Of a DNA stretch of 64,000 bases, positions 13,946-22,409 are shown piece after piece; position 1 is the stretch's first letter; each line of letters begins with the position of its first letter. The notes below the pieces were generated by a model. The model was not told the origin of the DNA. It saw only the letters and a list, made by a program, of their open reading frames with translations, and made no database searches. Origin of the DNA: Bacillus xiamenensis. GTDB taxonomy: Bacteria; Bacillota; Bacilli; Bacillales; Bacillaceae. Made by a program: the position numbers and the translations under genes. The DNA lies in contig NZ_AMSH01000001.1 in assembly GCF_000300535.1 (NCBI RefSeq), positions 124,001 through 188,000 of the forward strand. The letters are read 5' to 3'.

Positions 13946-14722
13946 TTATGTCAGAAGCTCAAATGTTACTTTGAATTTATCTTTTTTTGTCTTCCCATCA
14001 ATTGTTTTTAAGCTAAAGCGGCCAAATCCCCTCACAGAGAGCTGATCGCCTTCACCAATTGTAAAGGATGGGTCCTCAGTGACTTTCCAGTTGACTTTCA
14101 CAAGGCCATTTTTGACCAAAAGCTGTGCTTTTTGCCGAGACTGACGGCTGACAGCAGCACATACAGCGTCAAGCCGCAATGAAGAAATGGTATCTTCTTT
14201 GATGTCGGTCTTGCTGATGACCGGTTTTATATCTGTCTGGCTAATTTCTTCTAATGAAACGGATGCTCTGCCGACATGCGTTAGCTGCGCCCGAACAAAA
14301 TCGGCGACATCGCTTGTACAAATAAACTTTACATCATCGTCTAAAAATAACAAATCACCGAATTTTTGACGCTTCAGGCCTGTCCCAATCAGTGAGCCAA
14401 GAAGCTTCGGATGTTCAATGGAAATAAACTTTTTCGCATAGTTCACCTGAAAATAAGACAGCTCAAAGTCCTGAATAGACGGTTCTAAATAATCTGGATA
14501 GATGAGGGCTCTTTTGCGCTCCGCTTTCTCATACCCGCCAAAAAACATGATGCCGAGTTCATCAGAATGCTGGATCACGGACTGGGTAATAAATTGCTCA
14601 CGCGGGTCCAGAAAGTCCGTTAATTTCAATCGATATTGGTCGAGTGCGATTTTTTTCCAGCCTAACACTTGATCGACAAATGGCTGTTCGTCTTTTCTAA
14701 AATGTTGATAAATATCGCTCAT
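13946..14722 (-). CDS. ylmH: S4-domain RNA-binding protein YlmH
   Basis: A 258-residue protein with an N-terminal YlmH domain and a C-terminal S4 RNA-binding domain (about residues 180-245, with LRLDAVCAAVSRQSRQKAQL). Recent work that I recall places YlmH in ribosome-associated quality control, binding the peptidyl-tRNA on obstructed large subunits; older work links the cluster to division. It sits between divIVA and ylmG on the same strand, 26 bases upstream of divIVA. Confidence 0.9.
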   Translation of the reverse strand: MSDIYQHFRKDEQPFVDQVLGWKKIALDQYRLKLTDFLDPREQFITQSVIQHSDELGIMFFGGYEKAERKRALIYPDYLEPSIQDFELSYFQVNYAKKFISIEHPKLLGSLIGTGLKRQKFGDLLFLDDDVKFICTSDVADFVRAQLTHVGRASVSLEEISQTDIKPVISKTDIKEDTISSLRLDAVCAAVSRQSRQKAQLLVKNGLVKVNWKVTEDPSFTIGEGDQLSVRGFGRFSLKTIDGKTKKDKFKVTFELLT

Positions 14723-14775
14723 TTTGTTCCCCTTTTATGTAAAAGAGCCTGGCAGCGCCAAGCCCGGCAGCCTGT

Positions 14776-15057
14776 TTACATGAATCGTACAATCATATTA
14801 TAAAGACCAGTTAGTCCATAAGATGATGCAAAACGAATCACAAGCAATGCCACAATTGGCGAGATGTCAATCATGCCAATTGGCGGAATGATTTTACGAA
14901 ATGGTTCTAAATACGGTTCGCAAATGTTTGCCAAGAAGCGGCCAATTGCTGTTTCTCTTGCAGAAGGCACCCATGACATAAAAATGTAAATAATGATCGC
15001 GAATGAGTAAATCGTTAATACCGTACCCAAAATATTAAAAATGAAATTTAGAATCAC
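14776..15057 (-). CDS. ylmG: YggT-family membrane protein YlmG
   Basis: A 93-residue protein with two hydrophobic segments (about 6-28 and 65-88) separated by the conserved block [15 protein letters not shown] and the motif [13 protein letters not shown] typical of the YggT family. The function is not settled; the plant homologue affects nucleoid and thylakoid organisation. It follows sepF by six bases and is probably translated from the same message. Confidence 0.9.
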   Translation of the reverse strand: MILNFIFNILGTVLTIYSFAIIIYIFMSWVPSARETAIGRFLANICEPYLEPFRKIIPPIGMIDISPIVALLVIRFASSYGLTGLYNMIVRFM

Positions 15058-15063
15058 TATGAT

Positions 15064-15522
15064 TTACCACCTCTGAGGTTCTTCCTCTGTCAAAAGTTCT
15101 GATATTGTGCCAGATACATCCACATTATCAGGAGTGCAGAGGAATATATTCGAGCCAATACGCTGGATATCTCCACCGATTGCATAAACGGTTCCGCTTA
15201 AGAAGTCGATGATTCGCTTTGCTTGATCGTGCTGAATGCGCTGCAAATTGACGACGACTGCACGTCTGTTTTTAATATGGTCGGCAATCTCCTGCGCCTC
15301 TGCATAAACACGCGGCTCACTTAACACCACTTTAGAGGATTTCTGCACGCTTTGCAAGCTGACGACATTTTGTTTTCCTGCCTGAGGACGCTCTTGAAAT
15401 GCCGCTTTATCTTTCATATTTTTTTCTTCTTGTGCTGGTTCTCTTTCTTCATCAATGTATTCATACTCATACTCTTCATCGTCGAGTGTGAAAAAGCTTT
15501 TAAACTTATTTTTTATGCTCAT
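15064..15522 (-). CDS. sepF: cell division protein SepF
   Basis: Membrane-bound Z-ring organiser that bundles FtsZ filaments and can replace FtsA. It has 152 residues, as in B. subtilis, from the ATG at 15520-15522 ([11 protein letters not shown]), which is preceded by GGAGGTG. The N-terminal amphipathic helix is the membrane anchor, followed by an acidic stretch ([13 protein letters not shown]), a linker and the C-terminal SepF core (about 65-140, with [20 protein letters not shown]). The start lies one base after the ylmE stop. Confidence 0.95.
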   Translation of the reverse strand: MSIKNKFKSFFTLDDEEYEYEYIDEEREPAQEEKNMKDKAAFQERPQAGKQNVVSLQSVQKSSKVVLSEPRVYAEAQEIADHIKNRRAVVVNLQRIQHDQAKRIIDFLSGTVYAIGGDIQRIGSNIFLCTPDNVDVSGTISELLTEEEPQRW

Positions 15523-15523
15523 G

Positions 15524-16219
15524 TCACGCACCTCCTGTTTCATTTCCAACAAGTGAAGAGCCAATCCGAACAAATGTCGCACCTTCTTCAATTGCGATTT
15601 CAAAATCGTTTGACATGCCCATCGATAAATGCTGACAAGGTGCATTTACTTGGTTCAGTTGTTTTACCTCTTGCTGAAGGTTTTTTAATGTTTTAAAACA
15701 GTTTCGTATCACAGTGTGATCATCTGTGAAAGGAGCCATCGTCATCAGTCCAGCAATTTCAATATGTTTGAAATCAGCGAGCTGTTTGACAAATGGAATC
15801 ACGTCTTCGCTTTTTAAGCCGTGCTTTGACTCCTCAAGTGATGCGTTCACCTGTACAAAGCAGCGAACCGTGCGATCCGCTCTTTTTTCGATTTCATTCG
15901 CCAGAGACATTCTGTCGAGCGAATGTAAGTAGTCAATTGTCTGAATGACAGATTTCACTTTTCGTGTCTGTAAACTGCCGATGAAGTGCCAGTTAATGTT
16001 TTCATCGGTTATCGCCGCCTGCTTTTCAAGTAACCCTTGGTCACGATTTTCACCCAAGTGCAAAATTCCGGCTTCCTTGGCTTCTAATGCTCGTTCAATC
16101 GAGACATACTTTGTCACAGCAACGACCGATACATCGGCTGGATTTCTACCTGCTCTTTTACATGCTTCGTTGATTTGTTCATTTATTTGTCTGAGATTCT
16201 CTCGTACATTCAATTGCAC
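15524..16219 (-). CDS. ylmE: PLP homeostasis protein, YggS family
   Basis: A 231-residue pyridoxal phosphate-binding protein of the YggS/PLPBP family: a TIM barrel resembling alanine racemase but without catalysis. The PLP lysine is in VVAVTKYVS (Lys37 or so), and the phosphate-binding block [21 protein letters not shown] is near the C-terminus. It is thought to buffer PLP and affect amino acid balance. It lies directly between ylmD and sepF with almost no spacing. Confidence 0.92.
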   Translation of the reverse strand: MQLNVRENLRQINEQINEACKRAGRNPADVSVVAVTKYVSIERALEAKEAGILHLGENRDQGLLEKQAAITDENINWHFIGSLQTRKVKSVIQTIDYLHSLDRMSLANEIEKRADRTVRCFVQVNASLEESKHGLKSEDVIPFVKQLADFKHIEIAGLMTMAPFTDDHTVIRNCFKTLKNLQQEVKQLNQVNAPCQHLSMGMSNDFEIAIEEGATFVRIGSSLVGNETGGA

Positions 16220-17059
16220 TTATGCCTCCTTAAACCCGACAAAAGACATCATACGTCCTGTTTTCCCTTGATCACGCCGGTGTGAGAAGAAAAGCTGATC
16301 ATTGCAGCTTGTGCACATCGAACTGACATGTATGTTTTCTTCTTTTATTCCTGCATGAAGCAATACGTTTTTGTTTAATGTTTTTAAGTCTATTTTGTAT
16401 TGTCCTTGTGACATTTCGGAATACACATCCTCTGTTGAAAAAGGAAGCTTTTTCACCTGATCTATGACAACATCATCTACTATGTAGCAGCAGCTGCCAA
16501 TGGATGGTCCAATGACGACTTGTATGTGATTGGCTTCGGCACCTTCTTGGTGAACCCATGCATCAACCATGTTGGCGCCAATTTGCTTGACGGTTCCTTT
16601 CCAGCCGGCATGAGCTGTTCCTATCAGGCCATTTTGCGGTGCTAGAAAATAAAGCGGAACACAGTCAGCGAAACAAAGAGCGAGCATGATGTTTGGTTCA
16701 GAGGTGTATAAGCCGTCTGTTCTAGAGAGTGCCTCATCATACTGAAGACTTCCTCTTCCCCTTTGCTCCTTCGTAACTTTCATGATGCGATCCTCGTGTG
16801 TTTGGTCAGCAAACACCCAATGAGAGAGCGGCACAGCAATCGCATCTGCTATGGCCTGACGATTCATTTGGACACTAGAAGCATCATCTCCTACATGGAG
16901 TCCAGTGTTCATTGATTGATATGGAGAAAGGCTGAATCCGCCATTTTTTGTCGTAAATCCGGCCAATACCTTTTTACCAGAACATACCATGTTCGTCCAA
17001 TCATAAATGGTCATTGCATAAGATGATGTCTGCTGAAAGGGGTCATATTTGTCTATCAA
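16220..17059 (-). CDS. ylmD: purine nucleoside phosphorylase / LACC1 (YfiH) family protein YlmD
   Basis: Member of the DUF152 family; homologues act on purine nucleosides, and older names call it a laccase-like polyphenol oxidoreductase. The metal-site residues are in LCFADCVPLYF and GTAHAGWKGTV, and the C-terminal SCCYIVDDVV and HVSSMCTSCN blocks are typical. I start it at the TTG 17057-17059 because GGGAGG (17065-17070) lies five bases upstream, giving 279 residues, close to B. subtilis. An ATG eight codons earlier (17081-17083) has no good ribosome site. Confidence 0.9.
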   Translation of the reverse strand: MIDKYDPFQQTSSYAMTIYDWTNMVCSGKKVLAGFTTKNGGFSLSPYQSMNTGLHVGDDASSVQMNRQAIADAIAVPLSHWVFADQTHEDRIMKVTKEQRGRGSLQYDEALSRTDGLYTSEPNIMLALCFADCVPLYFLAPQNGLIGTAHAGWKGTVKQIGANMVDAWVHQEGAEANHIQVVIGPSIGSCCYIVDDVVIDQVKKLPFSTEDVYSEMSQGQYKIDLKTLNKNVLLHAGIKEENIHVSSMCTSCNDQLFFSHRRDQGKTGRMMSFVGFKEA

Positions 17060-17100
17060 AGCGGCCTCCCACCTTTCATTCATCTCTCTTTATATCGCTC

Positions 17101-17110
17101 CTATTTTACC
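17101..17110 (-). promoter_or_regulatory. possible extended -10 promoter before ylmD
   Basis: On the minus strand TGGTAAAAT (about 17103-17110) resembles an extended -10 box; the -35 region is weak. It would start transcription near 17096, about 35 bases before the ylmD start. The rest of 17084-17295 is AT-rich and shows nothing else I can name. Confidence 0.35.
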
Positions 17111-17295
17111 ACAAGACATGCATAGACAGTTAGTGGGATTCATTAAATATTACACTCAAATGTGCCCTTTCTACAGGTTTTTTTCCAAATTGATATGAAA
17201 ACGTAATTTTTTTACCCGAAAAAGACATTGATTGCTGAGAATGGAGAGCTCGTTTTAAGGAAAAATGGAATCATTTGTTGCGGAGTTTATACGAA

Positions 17296-17532
17296 TTAAG
17301 AAGACAACCGGACAAGTATCACATCTTCGCCAATTTTTACTATATTTCGCCATGGGACGATCATTTCCTCCTCTTTTCCGAAAAATCCCATCATTTTACC
17401 TGTCCCTCCAATGATAATCGCCTGTATTTTACCGCTTGTGACATTGATATCAATGTCACAAGTGGTACCTAATTTTTTTCCGCTGGACACATCGACGACA
17501 TCTTTGATTTGGAATTCAGAAATACTGATCAT
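17296..17532 (-). CDS. ylmC: PRC-barrel protein, YlmC/YmxH family
   Basis: A 78-residue protein consisting of one PRC-barrel domain (MISISEFQIKDVVDVSSG... ending VKIGEDVILVRL). Members of the family are found in spore formers next to sigG/sigE and ylmD; the function is unknown. Its codons for CDIDINVTSG are embedded in a perfect 28-bp DNA palindrome. It is separated from ylmD by about 236 bases and probably has its own message. Confidence 0.88.
   Translation of the reverse strand: MISISEFQIKDVVDVSSGKKLGTTCDIDINVTSGKIQAIIIGGTGKMMGFFGKEEEMIVPWRNIVKIGEDVILVRLSS
17435..17462. repeat. perfect 28-bp palindrome inside ylmC
   Basis: The arms CTTGTGACATTGAT and ATCAATGTCACAAG meet without a spacer and match perfectly over 14+14 bases. 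The sequence codes for DIDINVT on the minus strand, and because it is self-complementary the plus strand reads the same peptide. Confidence 0.97.
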
Positions 17533-17611
17533 CTGTCCTTCCCCGCCTTTCGTTTTCTACTATAATATGTATGATGGAAAAGCAGGGAAGCAGACCAATA
17601 GTTTCTCTTAT

Positions 17612-18388
17612 CTACAATTTACTTAAGTGAGGACGGCCGTTTTGCCACATGACTTCGACTGGACATTCAAAAAAGGAAGTAAGCAAGTCACTTGTCATCA
17701 TCTGCTTTGTCTCACCTTTATGAAAGACGGTTCCTTCTTTTAATAAGAAGGTATGCTGAAAAATCGGGAGAATCTCTTCTGCGTGATGGGTCGTATAAAG
17801 CAATGTGGGTGCATCAGGCTTTGATGCAATGAGTGAGATCGTCTCCAGCACTTGTTCCCTTGCTAAAAAATCAAGACCCGTCACAGGTTCATCTAAGATC
17901 AGGAGCTCCGGATCATTCATTAAAGCCCTCGCAATCAGTACTTTTTGTTTCTCTCCTTGTGAGAGGGTTTCATAAGTCCGATTGGCATATTTGAATGACC
18001 CAAACGCTTTTAAGAGATCAATTGCTTTCTCTCTCATATCATCTGTCGGTGTTTCATAAAGCCCAATAGAAGCAAATGCTCCGCTCAGAACAATTTCAAA
18101 TGCATTGTCGTCTCCGTGCAGTTTCTTTTCAAGTCCTGCAGAGATAAGGCCAATTTTCTTCCGTAATGTTTCACCAAGAGCCTCCTTGCCAAACACATGT
18201 CCCAGCACCGTCATCTCACCTGACGTTGGAAAATAATACGAGCAGAGCATATTTAATAAAGCGGTTTTTCCCGCACCATTTAATCCATAAAGCACCCAGT
18301 GTTCCTGTTTTTTTACCTGCCAGTCAATAGAACGCAGCAGCCATTTTCCATTTCGCTTTAAAGAAACATCCTTTAAATCCAGTGACAC
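17612..18388 (-). CDS. ylmA: ABC transporter ATP-binding protein YlmA
   Basis: A 258-residue single ABC domain with Walker A GLNGAGKTALLN, signature LSQGEKQK, Walker B LLILDEPVTGLD and an H-loop TTHHAEE. No permease gene is adjacent, and the fold is like the YlmA/ModF-type ATPases found near sigG. The substrate is unknown. The start is GTG (18386-18388) with AGGGGG eight bases upstream. It marks the point where the accessory PTS locus separates it from sigG; in B. subtilis, as I recall, the two are next to each other. Confidence 0.9.
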   Translation of the reverse strand: MSLDLKDVSLKRNGKWLLRSIDWQVKKQEHWVLYGLNGAGKTALLNMLCSYYFPTSGEMTVLGHVFGKEALGETLRKKIGLISAGLEKKLHGDDNAFEIVLSGAFASIGLYETPTDDMREKAIDLLKAFGSFKYANRTYETLSQGEKQKVLIARALMNDPELLILDEPVTGLDFLAREQVLETISLIASKPDAPTLLYTTHHAEEILPIFQHTFLLKEGTVFHKGETKQMMTSDLLTSFFECPVEVMWQNGRPHLSKL

Positions 18389-18477
18389 AATCTTTTCCCC
18401 CTGAATGAAAATTCTGAATATAAAAATAATGAATGTCTACAGCATATCGCAAATGTCCCATTCGGTAAACCTCACGC

Positions 18478-18514
18478 AAAAAAAGCTGCTCCTATAGAGG
18501 AACAGCTTTTTTTG
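18478..18514 (-). terminator. terminator of the PTS operon
   Basis: A hairpin with arms near 18484-18493 and 18499-18508 (AGCTGTTCC / GGAGCAGCT on the minus strand), with A and T runs on both sides, so it may act in both directions. It follows the IIA stop by about six bases. Confidence 0.88.
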
Positions 18515-18519
18515 CGTGG

Positions 18520-18876
18520 TTACGAAATTTCAATTCGTACGCCTTCTTTTATATCAGGAAACGTGTGTGGTGATGCAAAAACAGCTCCCGGTAAGACTTC
18601 ATCAAACGGCTCTTGGAAGTAGATCGAAATATGGCCGAGCTCCTTAAAGTTGTCATTTGCTTTATTGCCAAGTGCAGTAATGGTGTACGTTTGGTCGCCC
18701 ACTTGAATGGTTCCGCCTAATTTCAGTGGCTCTTCTTCTACATGTTCGAACTCATGAATGACCGACATATCCTTTAATTCCTGCGGCGCTGCTGGTCCAA
18801 ATAAAACAATCAGCTTATCTTCTTTAAACTGCGGGACTAATATCCCAATTTCTTTTACAACAGATTGTGTTACCAT
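18520..18876 (-). CDS. PTS glucitol/sorbitol-type enzyme IIA component
   Basis: A 118-residue protein of the PTS EIIA-Gut family, which accepts phosphate from HPr on a histidine and passes it to the IIB domain. The family motif GPAAPQELKDMSVIHEF is visible, with His41 the likely phosphorylation site, and the C-terminal half has FKELGHISIYFQ and LPGAVFASP. It is the last gene of a five-gene operon, 26 bases after the IIBC gene. The true sugar is unknown: no sorbitol-6-phosphate dehydrogenase is present. An srlB-like name would imply a substrate that I cannot support. Confidence 0.9.
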   Translation of the reverse strand: MVTQSVVKEIGILVPQFKEDKLIVLFGPAAPQELKDMSVIHEFEHVEEEPLKLGGTIQVGDQTYTITALGNKANDNFKELGHISIYFQEPFDEVLPGAVFASPHTFPDIKEGVRIEIS

Positions 18877-18902
18877 GTATCTCGATTCCTCCTTTAATAC
18901 GT

Positions 18903-19913
18903 TTAATACATACCGAAGCTGGCAACGTATGCGATCACAACAGATAGAACCCCTGTAATCAGACGGCTATACAAAACAGCTGGTACCCCATATTGTACCG
19001 TTTCAGGCTTCGCTTCACCAAGTGATAGTCCAACTGGGATAAAGTCACACCCTACTTGACCGTTGATCGCAAATAGTGCTGGAAGGGCAAATTGAGGTGG
19101 AATGTTCCCTAGTGCGATTTGACTACCAATGAGAACACCGATGACTTGTGCAATGACTGCCCCAGGTCCTAAGACAGGTGATAGGAACGGCAATGTACAG
19201 ACCACAACGAGCAGTAAGAGCCCCCATAGAGATCCTGCCAAAGGTGATAGGAAATGAGCAATCAGATCACCGATTTTTGTATAATTGATAATTCCAATTA
19301 ACATACTGACAAAAGCCATGAATGGGATAATATTTTTCAAAAGCATATCAACAGAGTCACGGCCAGCCTGATAGAATGTGCCGGTTACTTTCCCGATTCC
19401 TCTTGAGAATCTCATCAAGAAATTACCTGATTCTTGACGTTCGATATTTTCCTGTTTTAGCTTTGAATACGTTTCTTTGAAGTTCTCTTTATCAATCGAT
19501 TCACTGCTTTCTTGACCTTCTGCTACCGGTTCACCATCAGATGCTTCCGCAAAGGAAATATCTTTTTCCGTTACGCCTGATACGAAAATATCTTCTGTAA
19601 TATGTTTGGCAAGCGGTCCAGAAGGAGAGGATGCCAGCACATCTACAGTTGGAATGCGCTTCATTGGATAAAGTCCGATTCGAGCAGTTCCTCCGCAGTC
19701 AATGACAACACACATCATTTCATCTTCTGGAATAGAGTTTTTAAAGCCATCACATGCTTCTGTCCCTGTCATTTCTGCAATTTTACGTGCAACTGGGTGA
19801 ATGCCTCCCCCTGTAATGGAAACGACCTTTCTTCTTTTACCTGTTGGTTCAAGCACTAAGCCTTTTCCCCATCCGCCAGCACCTTTTGCAACAAATACTT
19901 TGTGGTTTGTCAT
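18903..19913 (-). CDS. PTS glucitol/sorbitol-type enzyme IIBC component
   Basis: A 336-residue membrane protein. The N-terminal cytoplasmic EIIB-Gut domain (about 1-125) has the block [13 protein letters not shown] and the cysteine in [15 protein letters not shown] (Cys73), the likely phosphocysteine. A charged linker (about 130-165) follows, and then the EIIBC C-terminal membrane domain with about four to five hydrophobic segments (185-335) and the motif [22 protein letters not shown]. It matches SrlE in E. coli. It stands between the IIC and IIA genes, in the order IIC-IIBC-IIA used by srlAEB. Confidence 0.91.
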   Translation of the reverse strand: MTNHKVFVAKGAGGWGKGLVLEPTGKRRKVVSITGGGIHPVARKIAEMTGTEACDGFKNSIPEDEMMCVVIDCGGTARIGLYPMKRIPTVDVLASSPSGPLAKHITEDIFVSGVTEKDISFAEASDGEPVAEGQESSESIDKENFKETYSKLKQENIERQESGNFLMRFSRGIGKVTGTFYQAGRDSVDMLLKNIIPFMAFVSMLIGIINYTKIGDLIAHFLSPLAGSLWGLLLLVVVCTLPFLSPVLGPGAVIAQVIGVLIGSQIALGNIPPQFALPALFAINGQVGCDFIPVGLSLGEAKPETVQYGVPAVLYSRLITGVLSVVIAYVASFGMY

Positions 19914-19926
19914 GTCTAACCCTCCC

Positions 19927-20457
19927 CTATTGTGAATTCGCTTTCATTTTTCCTGCTAAATACTTTGTGATCCATTCAGTAATGATTCCGCGAAGTAAAA
20001 TGACAACGATCCCGACTAAGAAGTAACGAACAGCAAGCTCTGACATAGAATATCCTGCTTCTTTAATCCCGTTCGCAATTCCTAAGTAGACAAATAGTTC
20101 TCCTGCATTGGCATACGGGAACAGTGATGTCACCGGATGAACAAATGAAACAGCTGAATCATAGAATGCTGGTTTTTGTTTTTCAGGTAAGAAGCGGCCA
20201 AACGTATAAGCCATTGGGTTTGTCAAAATAAGAACGGATAAGATCGGCATTAACGTATAGCGCAAAATGGTATATTTCGCTGCAAACTGAATGGCTCTAT
20301 TCACTCGCTCTTCTCCAATAAACTTCATGACAGCATAAGTGAAAGTAAGTAACACAACAAGCGTTGGAACGATACCTGTAACAAGACCCATGAATTGCTT
20401 TCCGCCGGCTTCAAACATTCCGATAAAGTGCTCTCCAAACCATTGAATCCATTCCAT
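19927..20457 (-). CDS. PTS glucitol/sorbitol-type enzyme IIC component
   Basis: A 176-residue membrane protein of the EII-Gut IIC2 type with about four hydrophobic segments. It contains the conserved blocks [19 protein letters not shown] near the N-terminus and [20 protein letters not shown] near residue 112. Together with the IIBC membrane domain it forms the channel. It is 18 bases downstream of the gutM-like gene and 13 bases upstream of the IIBC gene, in one operon. Confidence 0.91.
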   Translation of the reverse strand: MEWIQWFGEHFIGMFEAGGKQFMGLVTGIVPTLVVLLTFTYAVMKFIGEERVNRAIQFAAKYTILRYTLMPILSVLILTNPMAYTFGRFLPEKQKPAFYDSAVSFVHPVTSLFPYANAGELFVYLGIANGIKEAGYSMSELAVRYFLVGIVVILLRGIITEWITKYLAGKMKANSQ

Positions 20458-20475
20458 GTTTCATCTCCCCTTTCT

Positions 20476-20907
20476 TTAGTTCACATTTGTTATATTTTTT
20501 TTAGAAATCGAGACAAGCGCTTGTTCCGCTGCCATGGAAAGTGCTTGCATGACAGCTGGTCCCCTTTTGCGCTTTTTCAATGTTTGCTTCATCATGTGGT
20601 GCTCATCTAGCACAGCCCCTACATGTTTTCCTTCATATGAAGGCAGTTCCTTAAATTTAGATAAGATCGAGACGCCGCCAAGCACATGACACTTTTGAAT
20701 GATGTACGATTCATCGACAATGATGAGCGCAATGGCCCCAGGACCAAATTTGCGCCGCTCCATTCCTGAAAACAAGTGATAGCCCTGCTTCCCTTTATAG
20801 TCATCAATAAGGGAATCCATGCTCTTGCGGTAGTACTTGATTTGAATAAACGATAAACCATATTGCACAATGAGAATGATACAAAGTACGATTGCTAATT
20901 TTTCCAT
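20476..20907 (-). CDS. GutM/SrlM family protein
   Basis: A 143-residue protein of the GutM family. In E. coli GutM is described as an activator of the glucitol operon. An N-terminal membrane segment (about 4-22) is followed by a soluble part with FGPGAIALIIVDESYIIQKCHVLGG. Because it is membrane-anchored and has no helix-turn-helix, a direct DNA-binding role is doubtful; it could instead modulate the permease. It lies between the oxidoreductase and the IIC gene with 12 and 18 bases of spacing. Confidence 0.86.
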   Translation of the reverse strand: MEKLAIVLCIILIVQYGLSFIQIKYYRKSMDSLIDDYKGKQGYHLFSGMERRKFGPGAIALIIVDESYIIQKCHVLGGVSILSKFKELPSYEGKHVGAVLDEHHMMKQTLKKRKRGPAVMQALSMAAEQALVSISKKNITNVN

Positions 20908-20919
20908 AGCCTCACGTCC

Positions 20920-22164
20920 TTATGATTGAAATAAGTGATCTTGTAATGAACGCAGCTTCCAGACCGTTGTATTTGAATCCAGTTCTACATCATCATGAGA
21001 TAGGAATTGTCCTAGTTTGATATCTTTTTTCGCTACCACTTTTCCGCTGATTAAGCCAATTGGAATGTGACCATTCGTTTTCATGTCTTGATGTGTTTCA
21101 AGTACACCTCTTACGGAGTATCCGCCAATGCCGTCAAGTGTTTCTCCAGCTTTAATGTCTCTTTTCGCAACAGCAACCGTTTCTGATACTGGTACGCCAA
21201 TTGGGTGAATAGAAGAATCATGTTGTAAGACTGCTTTTGCGATCGTGACTGGTGTTTCAAGACTCGCTAAGTGGAAAGGACGATAGAGCGTGTAGTGAGG
21301 ACCTTTTCCAACTTTTAAGTAGCGAAGCTCTTCATCTACTGGCTCAAGCTCACTCTTGACGATAACAAATACGCCTGGTGCTAGACCGTTTACATATTCA
21401 ACGACTCCGAAGTTATCCAGTACGCCGCCTTGCTGTTTTTGATTTAATTTATTTGCTACATTTTCTAAATTCGCTTCTACTCCGTGCATGCCCACTTTAT
21501 CAGGCAAAAGTCCTGTCGCATTGCTTAACAGATTCATTTCTGCCATTGTTTTTGTTCCGTCCTGGAACGCAGCCAGCATATGAGCACTCATATGTTTACT
21601 ATCTGCTTCTGCTTTACACGTATCTGGGTTTGCTTCTGGGAAGAATGGATTGTTCTTACCTTTCCCCGCAACCAATACTTCAAGCCCCATTGTTTTTGCA
21701 AATTCATATAGTTCTAGCGTTGCTGCTGGTTCGTCTCCAGCTGATCCAGAGTAAACAAGTCCTGCATTCGTAAATAATTTATGCATCACCAAACCGATGG
21801 TAATATCGACTTCCACATTTAAAAGAACGAGATGTTTTTTTGAATTAAGCGCTTCCAAAGAAATGTTTGCTCCGACCTCTGGAACACCTGTTGCATCTAC
21901 AACGACTTCCACGAAATCTGATTGAATCACTTCTCTGTAATCATTTGTGACGACCATTTGATGAGGCTTCGCATGCTGCTTGTAAAAGTTTGCTGCCTTC
22001 TCAGCTGCATCAAGGTGAATGTCACAAACGCCTGCAACAATCATGCCTGGAATGTTAGAAATTTGTGAAATGAGTCCAAACCCCATTTGGCCTGCCCCAA
22101 TAATCCCTACTTTGATCGGATCTCCGCTGCGTTCTCGTGCTAACAACTGCTGGTAAATTGACAT
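20920..22164 (-). CDS. NAD(P)-dependent oxidoreductase with C-terminal SAF domain
   Basis: A 414-residue protein annotated in related genomes as a homoserine-dehydrogenase-like oxidoreductase. The N-terminal Rossmann fold has IIGAGQMGFG (residues 21-30), and the central part has VVVDATGVPEVG and AGDEPAATLELYEFA. The C-terminal SAF domain (about 335-405) has VAVAKRDIKAGETLDGIGGY and VAKKDIKLGQFLSHDDVE. It is the first gene of the PTS operon and the only catabolic enzyme, so it probably oxidises or isomerises the imported phosphorylated polyol or a product of it. That role is inference. A biosynthetic homoserine dehydrogenase is unlikely in this context. Confidence 0.86.
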   Translation of the reverse strand: MSIYQQLLARERSGDPIKVGIIGAGQMGFGLISQISNIPGMIVAGVCDIHLDAAEKAANFYKQHAKPHQMVVTNDYREVIQSDFVEVVVDATGVPEVGANISLEALNSKKHLVLLNVEVDITIGLVMHKLFTNAGLVYSGSAGDEPAATLELYEFAKTMGLEVLVAGKGKNNPFFPEANPDTCKAEADSKHMSAHMLAAFQDGTKTMAEMNLLSNATGLLPDKVGMHGVEANLENVANKLNQKQQGGVLDNFGVVEYVNGLAPGVFVIVKSELEPVDEELRYLKVGKGPHYTLYRPFHLASLETPVTIAKAVLQHDSSIHPIGVPVSETVAVAKRDIKAGETLDGIGGYSVRGVLETHQDMKTNGHIPIGLISGKVVAKKDIKLGQFLSHDDVELDSNTTVWKLRSLQDHLFQS

Positions 22165-22228
22165 CTAAATCATCCTTTCAGGTTTGCTTGCTTCACAATA
22201 GATTACTTGAAAAATAATCTGAAACTTT

Positions 22229-22298
22229 TAACAAATGTTATAAAAATTAACAAAAATCTGTTTCTTGTAACATTTGTTATTTTATTTATCATTTGTTA
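22229..22298. promoter_or_regulatory. array of four phased operator-like sites before the PTS operon
   Basis: Sites on the plus strand: TAACAAATGTTA (22229-22240), TAACAAAAATCT (22248-22259, a half match), TAACATTTGTTA (22268-22279) and TATCATTTGTTA (22287-22298). Centres are 19, 20 and 19 bases apart. The same words occur in the promoter of the adjacent SorC-type regulator, so this protein is the likely ligand. The sites lie downstream of the -10 box, where binding would block transcription. Confidence 0.78.
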
Positions 22299-22307
22299 TG
22301 AACTTAG

Positions 22308-22335
22308 TTTATATGATGTGTCAACTTTGTGTCAA
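22308..22335 (-). promoter_or_regulatory. sigma-A type promoter of the PTS operon
   Basis: On the minus strand: -35 TTGACA (22330-22335), 16 bases, -10 TATAAA (22308-22313). A start near 22301 would give a leader of about 130 bases that contains the operator array. No catabolite-repression (cre) box was recognised between 22165 and 22410. Confidence 0.65.
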
Positions 22336-22360
22336 GCTAAAATCGATAAATTTTTCAATC

Positions 22361-22409
22361 TTTTTGAGTCTAAAGACTCAAAAAAACTACCTAATCGGCT
22401 TAGGTAGTT
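22361..22409 (-). terminator. terminator after the SorC-type regulator gene
   Basis: On the minus strand the hairpin ACTACCTAA / TTAGGTAGT (22401-22409 with 22387-22395) runs into a T run (22381-22386) and includes the stop codon of the regulator gene. A second inverted repeat, TTTTTGAGTC / GACTCAAAAA (22361-22384), follows. Together they separate the regulator from the PTS operon promoter. Confidence 0.85.

Noticed and set aside
20476-20907. GutM-like gene as a classical DNA-binding activator
   Set aside because: An N-terminal membrane segment and no helix-turn-helix are visible; the SorC-type protein is the better candidate for operator binding.
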